A stretch of 64,000 nt of DNA, taken from Clostridia bacterium (GTDB taxonomy: Bacteria > Bacillota > DTU086). The notes under the pieces were generated by a model, which saw only the letters and a program-made list of their open reading frames with translations, ran no database searches and was not told where the DNA came from. Shown in pieces: positions 1 to 8,895 of this stretch. Each line of letters opens with the position of its first letter. Positions within the stretch are counted from its first letter, which is position 1. The stretch lies in the NCBI GenBank assembly GCA_012523575.1, contig JAAYIF010000032.1, positions 85,963 to 149,962 of the forward strand, written 5' to 3'. Made by a program: the position numbers and the translations under genes.

Positions 1-641
1 GGCTCCTGGAAAAGGATATACCCTATGTGAGCAGAGGAGGCCTAAAACTGGAGAAGGCGGCCGAAGTTTTTGGCATTTCCTTTTCTTCAAAAACGGTACT
101 GGATATAGGTGCTTCCACCGGAGGCTTTACTGACTGTGCCTTGAAGCACGGTGCAAAAAAAGTTTATGCCGTTGATGTGGGGTACGGGCAACTGGATTGG
201 AAACTACGGAAAGATTCAAGGGTAGTGAATATGGAGAGAACCAATGCAAGGTATTTAACCCTTCAGGATATAGGGGAAAGGGTTGACATTGCTACCATTG
301 ATGTATCCTTCATATCAATATTAAAAATCCTTCCTGCAGTATATGATATCCTTGAGGATAAAGGAGAAGTTGTGGCCCTTATAAAACCGCAGTTTGAGGC
401 CGGCAGGGAAAATGTGGGTAAGAAGGGGGTTGTAAGGGATCCCCGGGTGCATAAAACGGTAATTTTAAAAATCTTAGATGGAATAGAAAAAATCGGTTTT
501 TCCGTTAGGGGATTATGGTATTCCCCCATAAAGGGGCCGGAAGGCAATATAGAGTATCTTTTGTATTTAATAAAGGATAAGGGCAAAGGCATCGCCATTG
601 ATGTGGATGCCATTGTAGAAAAAGCCTGGAGAGAACTATAG
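1..641 (+). CDS. tlyA: TlyA-family 16S/23S rRNA 2'-O-methyltransferase (5' end missing)
   Basis: This is the C-terminal methyltransferase domain of the TlyA/hemolysin A family, which methylates rRNA ribose 2'-OH using S-adenosylmethionine. The frame is open to the left edge and reads DIPYVSRGG, so the gene starts outside the window and its N-terminal S4 RNA-binding domain is missing. The SAM-binding motif DIGASTGGF follows, then DVGYGQLDW and the catalytic-region motif IKPQFEAG. A GTG at 27 could be mistaken for a start, but it lies inside a conserved stretch. An intrinsic terminator follows the stop at once, so tlyA ends its transcription unit. Its place before nadK-argR-recN is the usual Firmicute order. 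Confidence 0.93.
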   Translation, partial: LLEKDIPYVSRGGLKLEKAAEVFGISFSSKTVLDIGASTGGFTDCALKHGAKKVYAVDVGYGQLDWKLRKDSRVVNMERTNARYLTLQDIGERVDIATIDVSFISILKILPAVYDILEDKGEVVALIKPQFEAGRENVGKKGVVRDPRVHKTVILKILDGIEKIGFSVRGLWYSPIKGPEGNIEYLLYLIKDKGKGIAIDVDAIVEKAWREL

Positions 642-664
642 CCGGAATTATGTTCCGGTTTTTA
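642..664 (+). terminator. Intrinsic terminator after tlyA
   Basis: A 6-bp stem CCGGAA/TTCCGG with a 5-nt loop is followed by a T-run (TTTTTAT). It begins one base after the tlyA stop codon. Confidence 0.8.
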
Positions 665-797
665 TATTATTTGAAATTCTTTGGGAGCTGTTTTTATAAT
701 CAAAGGAAAAAGGAATTATGAATTGAATTTATTATCAATAATAAGCTTTTTTAAAAGATAAAATAGTTTTTTGGAAGTGGAAAGGGCAGATAAATTC

Positions 798-1661
798 ATG
801 AAACGCATGGGTGTTGTTTTAAATATTGAAAAGCCGAAAACCATTGAAACGGCACGGGAGCTGTACAGCTGGTTGAAAAGAAAGGGAATAGACATATTCT
901 TTTTAAAAGAACATGCCGAAGCATTAGGGTTTCCCGAACTGGGTCTCAACCAGGATGAATTGGCGGAGCACTGCGACTGTATTATCACCCTGGGCGGAGA
1001 CGGTACTCTTCTTTATGCAGCCAGGATTACGGCCCCCAGGGAAAAGCCCATTTTAGGCATTAATCTTGGGGATTTTGGATTCCTTGTGGCTGTGGATCCC
1101 AAGGATATGTATGAAAGTTTGGAAAATGTGTTGGCGGGAAATTTTTCCCTGGATAAAAGAATGATGCTAGAAGCAGCGGTTTACAGAAACGGTAGATGTT
1201 TGAAAACCTGTTATGCTTTAAATGACGTAGTAATAGCAAAACCCGGACTTTCAAGATTAATCAAGCTGGAAACCTATGTTGCCGGTGAGTTTGCCAGCAA
1301 CTATCCTGCCGACGGTTTGATTATTTCTTCCCCTACGGGCTCCACTGCTTACAATCTTTCTGCCGGAGGTCCCATAGTTTCTCCTAAAGTTGATGTGATA
1401 ATATTAAATCCTATTTGCCCCCACACCCTGGTTTCAAGACCCTTGGTGATTTCACCGGAGGAAGAGATAAGGATAATCTTAAAATCCGGTGAAGGGGAAG
1501 CATTAATGACCGTGGATGGGCAGGTGGGTTTTCCCATCACCAAGGGTGACGAAATATATGTCAGTAAAGCGCCTTTTCGTACAAACTTAATCAGCCTTCC
1601 CGGAAGGAGTTTTTATGAGATTCTGCGGAATAAACTGGGGAAGGTAGATAGGAATGGATAG
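798..1661 (+). CDS. nadK: NAD kinase (ATP-NAD kinase)
   Basis: It phosphorylates NAD+ to NADP+ in the cytoplasm. The family GGDGT motif is present as TLGGDGTLLYAAR. The second glycine-rich region is also present: PADGLIISSPTGSTAYNLSAGGP. The protein is about 287 aa, normal for the family. The frame is open from a TTG at 771, but ATG 798 is preferred because the sequence MGVVLNIEKP begins the expected fold and a GAAAGGG lies upstream. The stop overlaps the next start, so translation is probably coupled to mnmM. Confidence 0.92.
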   Translation: MKRMGVVLNIEKPKTIETARELYSWLKRKGIDIFFLKEHAEALGFPELGLNQDELAEHCDCIITLGGDGTLLYAARITAPREKPILGINLGDFGFLVAVDPKDMYESLENVLAGNFSLDKRMMLEAAVYRNGRCLKTCYALNDVVIAKPGLSRLIKLETYVAGEFASNYPADGLIISSPTGSTAYNLSAGGPIVSPKVDVIILNPICPHTLVSRPLVISPEEEIRIILKSGEGEALMTVDGQVGFPITKGDEIYVSKAPFRTNLISLPGRSFYEILRNKLGKVDRNG

Positions 1662-2220
1662 GCTCTTTAAAAATGCCGTGGAACTTTCCCATAAAATTAT
1701 TGCCAGTACGGTGGGGGAAGGGGATATTGCGGTGGATGCTACGGCTGGCAATGGTTGGGATACGGTTTTTTTGGCTGAACTGGTCTCCGATAGAGGTAAG
1801 GTCTATGCCTTTGATATTCAGGAGCAGGCATTGAAAAATACTGAACAAAAGCTTAAAGAGAGAAATCTTTCGCACCGTGTTCGATTAATAAAAGACGGTC
1901 ATGAGAACATGAAAAATTATATTTCCGAAGAGGTTAAGGCGGTAATGTTCAATTTGGGTTACTTGCCGGGTTATGACCGTACTTGCATTACCCGTCCTTC
2001 TACCACTATTAAGGCATTGGGTTCCGCTTTAAGCCTCCTAAAAAAAGGAGGGCTCATTACCATTGTGGTTTATACAGGGCACGAAGGAGGCATGGAAGAA
2101 AGCGATTCCGTTATGAAGTTTATCTCCCAACTACACCAGTCTGAATGGGACGTTGCTGTCATTGATTTTCCCAATAGAAAAAATTTTTCCCCATATTTAG
2201 CAGCTATTCAAAAGAGGTGA
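1654..2220 (+). CDS. mnmM: Class I SAM methyltransferase of the YtqB/MnmM family
   Basis: This is a small 188-aa Rossmann methyltransferase with the SAM motif DATAGNGWDT and acidic residue VYAFDIQ. The family signature FNLGYLPGYD and a later VVYTGHEGG match YtqB proteins. B. subtilis YtqB has been identified as MnmM, which methylates aminomethyl-thiouridine at the tRNA wobble position; that function is carried over by family, not shown here. It overlaps the end of nadK by 8 nt and is followed closely by argR, so nadK-mnmM-argR-recN reads as one operon. Confidence 0.85.
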   Translation: MDRLFKNAVELSHKIIASTVGEGDIAVDATAGNGWDTVFLAELVSDRGKVYAFDIQEQALKNTEQKLKERNLSHRVRLIKDGHENMKNYISEEVKAVMFNLGYLPGYDRTCITRPSTTIKALGSALSLLKKGGLITIVVYTGHEGGMEESDSVMKFISQLHQSEWDVAVIDFPNRKNFSPYLAAIQKR

Positions 2221-2229
2221 AATGGGCAG

Positions 2230-2682
2230 GTGAAAGCAGAGCGCCATAAAGCCATCCTTAAGCTTGTTTCTGAACAGGAAATAACCACTCAATGGGAATT
2301 AGTGGAAAAGTTAAGGGAAATGGGATTTAATTCCACCCAGGCAACAATTTCAAGGGATATAAAAGAGCTGGGTCTGGTCAAGGTCCCTGTGGGGGAGCAT
2401 AGATACCGTTATGCTGCACCTCCTAGACATCAGGTGGACAATGTATATGGTCGCTTAGTACGACTTTTTCATGACTCCGTGGTTTCCTATGATTACAGTG
2501 AAAATATTATCCTTGTAAAAACTTTACCGGGCACAGCTCATGCTGTGGCTTCATGTATTGATAATATCGGCTGGAAGGAAGTGCTGGGAACCGTTGCGGG
2601 AGATGACACCATTTTATTGGTGATTAAACCCAAGGAAGCGGTGCAGGCGGTAATGAAAAGATTTGAAGCACTGTCAATGTAA
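2230..2682 (+). CDS. argR: Arginine repressor ArgR/AhrC
   Basis: This 150-aa protein has the ArgR winged-helix N-terminus (IKELGLVKV, with TQATISRDI as the recognition helix). Its C-terminal oligomerisation and arginine-binding domain contains GTAHAVASCID and VAGDDTILL. ArgR represses arginine synthesis and activates arginine breakdown as an arginine-bound hexamer. The start is GTG with a GAGGTGA element slightly upstream. Location next to recN is conserved in Firmicutes. Confidence 0.95.
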   Translation: MKAERHKAILKLVSEQEITTQWELVEKLREMGFNSTQATISRDIKELGLVKVPVGEHRYRYAAPPRHQVDNVYGRLVRLFHDSVVSYDYSENIILVKTLPGTAHAVASCIDNIGWKEVLGTVAGDDTILLVIKPKEAVQAVMKRFEALSM

Positions 2683-2693
2683 GGGGGAGTCTT

Positions 2694-4382
2694 ATGCTTA
2701 GACAGTTGAGCATAGAAAATTTTGCCCTAATAGATAAACTTCTTTTGGAATTCGGTCCCGGTTTAAACGTGCTGACGGGGGAAACAGGGGCGGGAAAATC
2801 AATAATCATCGATGCATTGGGACTATTGCTTGGCGCCAGGGCTTCCCAGGAATTTCTTAGAAGCGGCAGTGAAAAAGCCGTTATATCCGGGGTGTTTGAG
2901 CTGAGCAATGATATCAAGGAGAAAATCGTTTCATTGGGGTTGGAGGATATTGAAGAAGAAGACATGATTTTTCTTTCAAGGGAACTTACTTTAAGCGGAA
3001 AAAATGTCTGCAGGGTGAATGGAAAAATAGTTCCCCTTTCCATGCTTAAAAAAATAAGCGCCCAGCTCATTGATATCTGCGGACAGCATGAGTATCAAAA
3101 AATTTCAAGTCCAGCTCAGCAGCTAGCAATTCTGGATGAATACGGCGGTGAAAAGTTAATTAAGCTGAAAAATGAGGTGGCTGAAGATTATAGAAAGCTA
3201 AAAAAGATAGAAAAAAAGATTTACGATTTACGGAGTAAAAGGGAAGAATATCTCCAAAAACAGGATTTTCTACAGTTTCAGCTGGATGAAATAAATTCTG
3301 CGCGCCTTAAAGAGGGAGAAGAGGAAGAAATAGAAAAGGAGCTTAAATTTTTATCCGGGGCAGAGTTTTTAGCCGGTGAAAGTGCAAAGGTATACGGCCT
3401 GCTCTTTGGGGGGCAGAATGAGTTTCCTTCTGCATACGATCTCATGGGGAATGCCGCTGAAAGTCTCAGGGCAATGAGTGTCTATGATGCTTCCTTGGAG
3501 GAAAAGATAAAGGCCTTGGAAGATGTCATGTATGCAGTGCAGGATATTGCCCATTTTATGAGGGATTACTGCGAGGGCAAGGAATACGATCCCGAGCGTT
3601 TAAGGCACCTGGAAGAAAGGTTGGCCGTTATTAACCGCTTAAAGCTGAAATACAGTAAATCCGTTGAAGAGATTTTGAAATATAGGGATGAGATTTCGGC
3701 ATCTTTGGAAGAACTTTATTTCAGCGAAGATACATTAAAAAATCTTGAAGAAAAAAGGGAAAAACTTTTTAAGGAATTAATTGCAAAGGCCCGTGAACTG
3801 GAAGAGTTAAGGAAATTTTCCGGTAGAAAACTTTCCCTAGAGCTGGAAAAAACTTTAAAGGAACTGGAAATGAAAAATTCAAAATTTGAAGTTAAAGTGG
3901 AGACCGCCAAAGACCTTGGTGAGCAGGGGATGAATAATGTGGAATTTTTATTTTCCGCCAATCCCGGTGAGCCTTTAAAGAATCTGGCCAAAGTTGCTTC
4001 CGGAGGGGAATTGTCAAGGCTTACGCTGGCCCTCAAAAGTGTTCAGGCGAAAAAAGATTCCGTTCCCGTACTTGTATTTGATGAGGTTGATTCCGGTATT
4101 GGGGGCAATACTGCTTTTAAAATTGGAAAGAAAATTGCCTTTCTTGCTAAATTTCATCAGGTAATTTGCGTTACTCATTCTCCCCAGGTAGCTGCCTTTT
4201 CACAACGGCATTTTGAAATTGTCAAAGAAGTGAAAAATAATAGAACCACCACCAATGTTATTCCCCTATCTCCTGAAGAAAGCATAGGTGAAATTGCCAG
4301 AATGCTTGGGGGTAAGGAAAAGGATACAGCGGTGGAACATGCAAGGAGATTGGTTAATGAAGCCCGGGAATACACAAATTGA
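2694..4382 (+). CDS. recN: DNA repair protein RecN
   Basis: RecN is an SMC-like ATPase acting in double-strand break repair. The Walker A motif GETGAGKS is near residue 30, a long coiled coil fills roughly residues 155-390, and the C-terminal half has the signature KVASGGELSRL followed by Walker B VFDEVDSGIGG and VTHSPQVA. The length of 562 aa is normal. The start ATG has GGGGGAG upstream. The 3' end of the frame forms the upstream arm of a terminator. Confidence 0.97.
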   Translation: MLRQLSIENFALIDKLLLEFGPGLNVLTGETGAGKSIIIDALGLLLGARASQEFLRSGSEKAVISGVFELSNDIKEKIVSLGLEDIEEEDMIFLSRELTLSGKNVCRVNGKIVPLSMLKKISAQLIDICGQHEYQKISSPAQQLAILDEYGGEKLIKLKNEVAEDYRKLKKIEKKIYDLRSKREEYLQKQDFLQFQLDEINSARLKEGEEEEIEKELKFLSGAEFLAGESAKVYGLLFGGQNEFPSAYDLMGNAAESLRAMSVYDASLEEKIKALEDVMYAVQDIAHFMRDYCEGKEYDPERLRHLEERLAVINRLKLKYSKSVEEILKYRDEISASLEELYFSEDTLKNLEEKREKLFKELIAKARELEELRKFSGRKLSLELEKTLKELEMKNSKFEVKVETAKDLGEQGMNNVEFLFSANPGEPLKNLAKVASGGELSRLTLALKSVQAKKDSVPVLVFDEVDSGIGGNTAFKIGKKIAFLAKFHQVICVTHSPQVAAFSQRHFEIVKEVKNNRTTTNVIPLSPEESIGEIARMLGGKEKDTAVEHARRLVNEAREYTN

Positions 4383-4397
4383 CCCGGGATTTTTTTC
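4363..4397 (+). terminator. Intrinsic terminator at the recN end
   Basis: The stem CCCGGG/CCCGGG has a 14-nt loop containing the recN stop codon, and a T-run follows. The upstream arm is still coding. Confidence 0.75.
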
Positions 4398-4550
4398 TTT
4401 AAATAACATAAATATTAATTTTTAAGGAAAAACGTTGATATATCTTACTCGACATTCATCTGCCATGCTTATCCTAATGATTGTTGGTATTAAACCTCTT
4501 TTTTAAGGTTAACTTAAGATTAAAGGCCAGGCCTTAATTAACTGAAGCAG

Positions 4551-4581
4551 CCCCAACTTGAAAAAAGTGGGGATTTTTTTT
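4551..4581 (+). terminator. Second intrinsic terminator between recN and spoIVB
   Basis: A stem CCCCAACTT/AAGTGGGG (one unpaired base) is followed by A and eight T. It isolates spoIVB from read-through. The remaining recN-spoIVB gap (4398-4550) is AT-rich and shows nothing else I can name. Confidence 0.75.
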
Positions 4582-4645
4582 CGAAAATATGTCTCAGCAT
4601 TAAGATGTGCGAAAACAATTTATTATATGTGGGAGTGAGAAAGTA

Positions 4646-6052
4646 TTGGACGCGGCACAAAGAAATGGGATTATCCGTACCATTTTTTTCGCAGTGATCC
4701 TATCATTTTTCTTAATGTTTACTATTCATGCTGTTCTTGAAATCCCTACACAGCATAGAATCGCAGTGGGACAGGAACTTCGCATCCCTTTAAACTATCC
4801 TAAGGAGCTTTTAGACAGCATCAAGGTTCACATTAATTCCCAAAATGCAAATGTTATCAAATACAAAGGGATAAATACTAAAAATATTGCCTTTAATCCC
4901 AATGATAGCTGGCCTGTGGCGGCAAATCCCGGAACCGTAAAACTTCAGGTTAAACTTTTTGGATTAATTCCTCTAAAAAATATGATTGTGGATGTCCTTC
5001 CCCAATACGAAGTTATTCCCGGAGGACAATCCATAGGAGTAATTCTTAAATCCCATGGTATTATTGTTGTTGGATATTCTTCTATTAAGGTTTCGGGAGA
5101 ATCCCTGGTACCTGCAAAAAGTGCCGGCATCAGGGTGGGAGATGTAATCTTATCCATTAACGGTAGAAAAGCAGATTCCGAGGAAGCGGTGGCAGAGATA
5201 GTTGACAGTGCCGGCAGGGAGAGGAAAAATGTAGTCATGAGGGTAAAAAGGGGAAAACATGTAATGAATTTAAATGTAAAGCCTGTATACTGCAGTGAAA
5301 CCGGAAGGTATAGAATTGGACTATACGTTAGGGATAATGCAGCGGGCGTGGGCACCCTCACTTTTTATGAGCCTAAAAGTAATATTTTTGGAGCCCTTGG
5401 ACATGCTGTAAGCAGCGGAAACAGCGATCAAGAAGTGGCTTTTAAAAGCGGAAAAATTATTGAAGCAACAGTTCAGGGTATTCATCAGGGTAAAAGGGGA
5501 CAGCCCGGTGAAAAAATCGGAATATTTTTAAACGATGGGAGAGTTAAAGGTAATATAATAAACAATTCTAAATACGGAATTTTTGGCAAGATGACTCAAT
5601 TTTCTGATGAAAATTCCTTTTACCGAAAGCCCATACCCGTTGCTTTTTCAGGTCAAATTAAGGAAGGGCCTGCCAAAATGCTTACGGTGGTTCAAGGAGA
5701 TAATGTGGAAGCCTTTGATATTAAAATTTTGAAGGTTATGCCCAACCAGCACAACAGCGGTAGGGGCCTTGTTATAAAGGTTACGGACAAAAAACTTATT
5801 AATCTTACCGGTGGAATAATTCAAGGAATGAGCGGAAGTCCCATTATACAGAACGGGCGATTGGTAGGTGCCGTAACCCATGTATTTATCAACGATCCCA
5901 CCCAGGGGTACGGGGTAATGGCAGAATGGATGCTCCTTGAATCCGGCATTCTTGATGGTGAAGAAATATCCAGGAAAGTCGGTGTCGAATTTCCTGGATA
6001 TTTTTCTTTTTTTATCGATTTTTCCAAAAATTTTTGTTATTTTTGCCTTTAG
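4646..6052 (+). CDS. spoIVB: SpoIVB serine peptidase (intercompartmental sporulation signal)
   Basis: SpoIVB is secreted from the forespore and triggers pro-sigma-K processing. After one N-terminal membrane segment (AVILSFFLMF) come a PDZ domain (SAGIRVGDVILSING) and the S55 peptidase domain. That domain has the catalytic His region LGHAVSSG and the serine motif GMSGSP. The frame is open from GTG 4607, but TTG 4646 is preferred because GGGAGTGAG sits 6 nt upstream. The C-terminus is odd: about 30 residues after GILDGEE are encoded by a strong terminator and its T-rich tail, unlike normal family members, which end near this point. spo0A follows, as in most spore formers. Confidence 0.93.
   Translation: MDAAQRNGIIRTIFFAVILSFFLMFTIHAVLEIPTQHRIAVGQELRIPLNYPKELLDSIKVHINSQNANVIKYKGINTKNIAFNPNDSWPVAANPGTVKLQVKLFGLIPLKNMIVDVLPQYEVIPGGQSIGVILKSHGIIVVGYSSIKVSGESLVPAKSAGIRVGDVILSINGRKADSEEAVAEIVDSAGRERKNVVMRVKRGKHVMNLNVKPVYCSETGRYRIGLYVRDNAAGVGTLTFYEPKSNIFGALGHAVSSGNSDQEVAFKSGKIIEATVQGIHQGKRGQPGEKIGIFLNDGRVKGNIINNSKYGIFGKMTQFSDENSFYRKPIPVAFSGQIKEGPAKMLTVVQGDNVEAFDIKILKVMPNQHNSGRGLVIKVTDKKLINLTGGIIQGMSGSPIIQNGRLVGAVTHVFINDPTQGYGVMAEWMLLESGILDGEEISRKVGVEFPGYFSFFIDFSKNFCYFCL
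5966..6012 (+). terminator. Intrinsic terminator inside the spoIVB 3' coding end
   Basis: A perfect 12-bp stem (arms 5966-5977 and 5990-6001; ATATCCAGGAAA pairs with TTTCCTGGATAT) is followed by TTTTCTTTTTTT. It lies upstream of the spoIVB stop at 6050-6052, so a transcript ending here would lack that stop codon. Confidence 0.85.
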
Positions 6053-6071
6053 AAGGATAGCAGGCTCCATA

Positions 6072-6100
6072 TGTCGAACTGAACCAAAACCGAATATAAA
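6072..6100 (+). promoter_or_regulatory. Candidate Spo0A box and promoter of spo0A
   Basis: TGTCGAA at 6072-6078 matches the Spo0A box. It sits about 16 nt upstream of a possible -10 TATAAA (6095-6100), the position used at Spo0A-activated sigma-A promoters. This suggests autoregulation. A second TGTCGAA at 5983-5989 falls in the loop of the spoIVB terminator. No clear -35 is visible. Confidence 0.5.
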
Positions 6101-6130
6101 CAAAAATATGGAAAAGGGGAGGAGGATTTA

Positions 6131-6907
6131 ATGAAAGGTATAAAAATTGCCGTTGTGGATGATAATAAAGAATTTTGCGAAATTCTGGAAGAATATTTAA
6201 CAAAACAGGAAGATTTTGAGCTGGTTGGAAAGGCATATAACGGAAACGAAGCCATAGTTTTGATAAAGGAAAAAGAGCCCGATGTTGTTATTCTTGATAT
6301 TATAATGCCCCATTTGGATGGAATTGGAGTGCTGGAAAGCTTAAACTGCATTGAGCTTGAAAAAAGACCGAAGATCGTTGTCCTTACAACTTTGGGGCAA
6401 GAGACCATGACCCAGAGAACCATCGAACTGGGTGCTGACTATTATATTCTCAAACCCTTTGATCTGGAAGTTTTAGGAACCAGAATCAGGCAGCTGATAG
6501 AGGGTGCCAGCGGGAAAAAGCAGAGCAACGGTATTTCCCCGAGATCCTCAAAAAATAACATGGAAGTGGAGGTTACCAATATCATTCATCAAATGGGTGT
6601 ACCTGCACATATAAAAGGCTATCAATATTTAAGGGATGCAATTCTTCTGGTTATTGATGAAGTTAACCTTTTGGGAGCGGTTACTAAGGAACTGTATCCA
6701 ATGATTGCTGAAAAATATAATACTACGTCCAGTAGAGTGGAGCGGGCGATCCGTCATGCCATTGAACTGGCATGGGATCGGGGGAATGTTGATTTGATGA
6801 ATAAGTTTTTTGGTTATACAATTAATGTGGAACGGGGTAAGCCCACAAATAGTGAGTTCATAGCCATGATTGCCGATAAGCTTAGAATGAAAGCAAAAGC
6901 CGGATAA
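6131..6907 (+). CDS. spo0A: Sporulation master regulator Spo0A
   Basis: Spo0A is the phosphorelay response regulator that commits cells to sporulation. The receiver domain (residues 1-125) has acidic residues VVDDN, the phospho-acceptor region [10 protein letters not shown] and the conserved lysine YYILKPFD. The C-terminal DNA-binding domain carries the diagnostic recognition helix [13 protein letters not shown] and the end motif [17 protein letters not shown]. The start ATG has GGGGAGGAGG upstream. A terminator follows directly, so spo0A is probably monocistronic. Confidence 0.98.
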   Translation: MKGIKIAVVDDNKEFCEILEEYLTKQEDFELVGKAYNGNEAIVLIKEKEPDVVILDIIMPHLDGIGVLESLNCIELEKRPKIVVLTTLGQETMTQRTIELGADYYILKPFDLEVLGTRIRQLIEGASGKKQSNGISPRSSKNNMEVEVTNIIHQMGVPAHIKGYQYLRDAILLVIDEVNLLGAVTKELYPMIAEKYNTTSSRVERAIRHAIELAWDRGNVDLMNKFFGYTINVERGKPTNSEFIAMIADKLRMKAKAG

Positions 6908-6936
6908 CCTGACACTCTGCTGTCAGGTCTTTTATT
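6908..6936 (+). terminator. Intrinsic terminator after spo0A
   Basis: The stem CCTGACA/TGTCAGG has a 6-nt loop and is followed by TCTTTTATT. Confidence 0.8.
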
Positions 6937-7062
6937 ATTCATTTATTGGATTTGTTTTTTGCCCGGTTTTGGTTCCTTTTAAATTTTAATATTTTCCTTT
7001 ATTTTTGATAGAATAAGTATAATGGATTGTCGTGAGTTTTTTATGGAGAGTGTTGATTAATC

Positions 7063-8184
7063 ATGATAATTAATGGCATTGCCAGGGTGGATAAAAGAAC
7101 TAAAAATTTGGTTAAAAGACTTCAGCCCAACGAAATAGCCATCATCGATCACCAGGATATTGACGAAATTGCAGCGGATAGCTTGATTGCCTCTAAGGTT
7201 AAGGCCGTTGTAAACGCCAGCGAATCCATTTCCGGAAGATATCCCAATCCTGGTCCCCTTAAAATAATAGAAGCGGGTATTCTGCTTGTGGACAGTGTCG
7301 GTAAGGGAATTATGGAGAAAATTGAAGAAGGACAGGAAATTACAATAATTTCCGGAGATATCTATGTGGGCGACAAGCTAATTGCTTCCGGTAGAATTTT
7401 AACCCTTGAAGAAGTAAAAGAATTAATGGAAGAAAGCGAAGAAAATTTTAATAAAGAATTGGAAAAATTTATTGATAATACCTTAGAGTATGCAAAAAAA
7501 GAAATGAAGTTCATCCTTAATGGGATTGAAGCACCGGACTTAAAAACAAAATTTAAGGGAAAGCACGCATTGATTGTTGTTAGGGGCCATGATTATAAAA
7601 AAGATTTAAAAACAATCAGATCCTATATTAAGGAAGTAAAGCCGGTACTGGTGGGGGTAGACGGTGGAGCCGACGCTTTATTAGAAGCCGGATATAAACC
7701 GGATATAATAGTTGGGGATATGGATAGTGTAAGTGATAGGGCATTAAAATGCGGAGCAGAATTAGTGGTCCATGCTTATCCCGACGGTAGGGCACCGGGC
7801 TTGGATAGGGTTCGTAAGCTGGGTATTGATGCAGTGGTGGTCCGTGCTCCGGGAACCAGCGAGGATCTTGCCATGCTTCTTGCTTACCAAAAGGGGGCTC
7901 AGCTTATTGTGGCAGTGGGTACCCACTCCAATGTCTTTGATTTCCTTGAAAAGGGACGGAAAGGCATGGCAAGCACCTTTCTGGTGAGAGTAAAAGTGGG
8001 TTCCATTCTTGTGGATGCAAAGGGTGTAAATAAACTGTATAAAAGCTCCATTAAATTCAGGTATTTAGCGGGTATAATTGCAGCGGCACTTATACCGTTT
8101 TTAGTGATCTTCATTGTTTCCCCTGTAACCCATCAGCTGGCAAGATTGATAGTTTTACAGATAAAGCTCATGCTCAATATTTGA
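7063..8184 (+). CDS. steA: SteA-like cytokinetic ring protein (TPK-like domain, C-terminal membrane anchor)
   Basis: The protein resembles SteA, described in Corynebacterium as a cell-division ring component. The middle contains a thiamine-pyrophosphokinase-like fold: VGVDGGADALLEAG, then DIIVGDMDSVSD. A membrane segment near the C-terminus (AGIIAAALIPFLVIFIV) anchors it. It heads an operon with a GT2 glycosyltransferase and a MraY-like transferase, a linkage common in Firmicutes that suggests work on envelope polymer at division. GGAGAGTG precedes the ATG. The exact biochemical role is not known. Confidence 0.8.
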   Translation: MIINGIARVDKRTKNLVKRLQPNEIAIIDHQDIDEIAADSLIASKVKAVVNASESISGRYPNPGPLKIIEAGILLVDSVGKGIMEKIEEGQEITIISGDIYVGDKLIASGRILTLEEVKELMEESEENFNKELEKFIDNTLEYAKKEMKFILNGIEAPDLKTKFKGKHALIVVRGHDYKKDLKTIRSYIKEVKPVLVGVDGGADALLEAGYKPDIIVGDMDSVSDRALKCGAELVVHAYPDGRAPGLDRVRKLGIDAVVVRAPGTSEDLAMLLAYQKGAQLIVAVGTHSNVFDFLEKGRKGMASTFLVRVKVGSILVDAKGVNKLYKSSIKFRYLAGIIAAALIPFLVIFIVSPVTHQLARLIVLQIKLMLNI

Positions 8185-8208
8185 TGGAGACAAATATATG
8201 GAGGAATA

Positions 8209-8895
8209 GTGGAATATATGAAAGTATCGGTTATAGTTCCGGCTTATAATGAAGAAGAGAAAATAATGGATACGGTCAACGCGTTACATAAAATATCAGG
8301 AATAAATGAAATTGTTGTTGTGGACGATGGTTCAGAGGACAGCACAGCTTTAAAGGCAAAGGAGGCAGGAGCTAAAGTAATTATTCTGCCCAAAAATCAA
8401 GGCAAGGGAAACGCTTTAAACGAAGGGGCTAAACACGTAACGGGGGATATAGTAGTTTTAGCCGATGCCGATTTAGGTGATACGGCGGTGGAAATTGAAA
8501 AACTGATTGAACCCGTCGCCCATGGAAGGGCGGATATGAGCATAGCAAAGATTACCGCCACAAAGGGTTCAGGGGGCTTTGGCCTTGTAAAGGGTTTATC
8601 CCGTTTTTGTGTACGTTTTTTTACCGGCAAGGAATTAAGTACGGTTCTTTCCGGCCAGCGGGCAATGAAAAGGGAAGTTCTAAAGGAGCTTCTGCCCTTT
8701 GCATCCGGTTTTGGCGTTGAAGTGGGAATGACTATAAAAGCTTTAAAACAGGGTTATAAAATTACTGAGGTACCTGTAAACATAAAGCACAGTGAAACCG
8801 GCAAAGATTTAAAGGGATTTATTCATCGAGGGAGGCAGTTTAGCCATATTTTTAAGGTATTTTTCTCCCTTTTATTAAGGGGTGAGCGCCAATGA
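8209..8895 (+). CDS. Family 2 glycosyltransferase (dolichol-phosphate-mannose-synthase type)
   Basis: The GT-A fold motifs are clear: VIVPAYNEEEKI, VVVDDGSEDST, NQGKGNALNEG and the metal-binding DADLG. There is no long membrane segment, so it is probably a membrane-associated cytoplasmic enzyme moving a sugar from a nucleotide donor to a lipid or polymer. The likely start is GTG 8209 behind GGAGG, with ATG 8218 as an alternative. Its stop overlaps the next start by 4 nt (ATGA), so it is coupled to the MraY-like gene. The substrate cannot be read from the sequence. Confidence 0.8.
   Translation: MEYMKVSVIVPAYNEEEKIMDTVNALHKISGINEIVVVDDGSEDSTALKAKEAGAKVIILPKNQGKGNALNEGAKHVTGDIVVLADADLGDTAVEIEKLIEPVAHGRADMSIAKITATKGSGGFGLVKGLSRFCVRFFTGKELSTVLSGQRAMKREVLKELLPFASGFGVEVGMTIKALKQGYKITEVPVNIKHSETGKDLKGFIHRGRQFSHIFKVFFSLLLRGERQ

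Noticed and set aside
2624..3070. Long minus-strand frames opposite recN, spo0A, trpD and others
   Set aside because: They are shadows of strongly coding + strand genes and show serine/proline-rich, non-family translations.
6047..6099. Sigma-H promoter for spo0A
   Set aside because: GAAGGATAG and ACCGAATAT each match sigma-H halves, but they are 28 nt apart and the expected spacer is 11-12.
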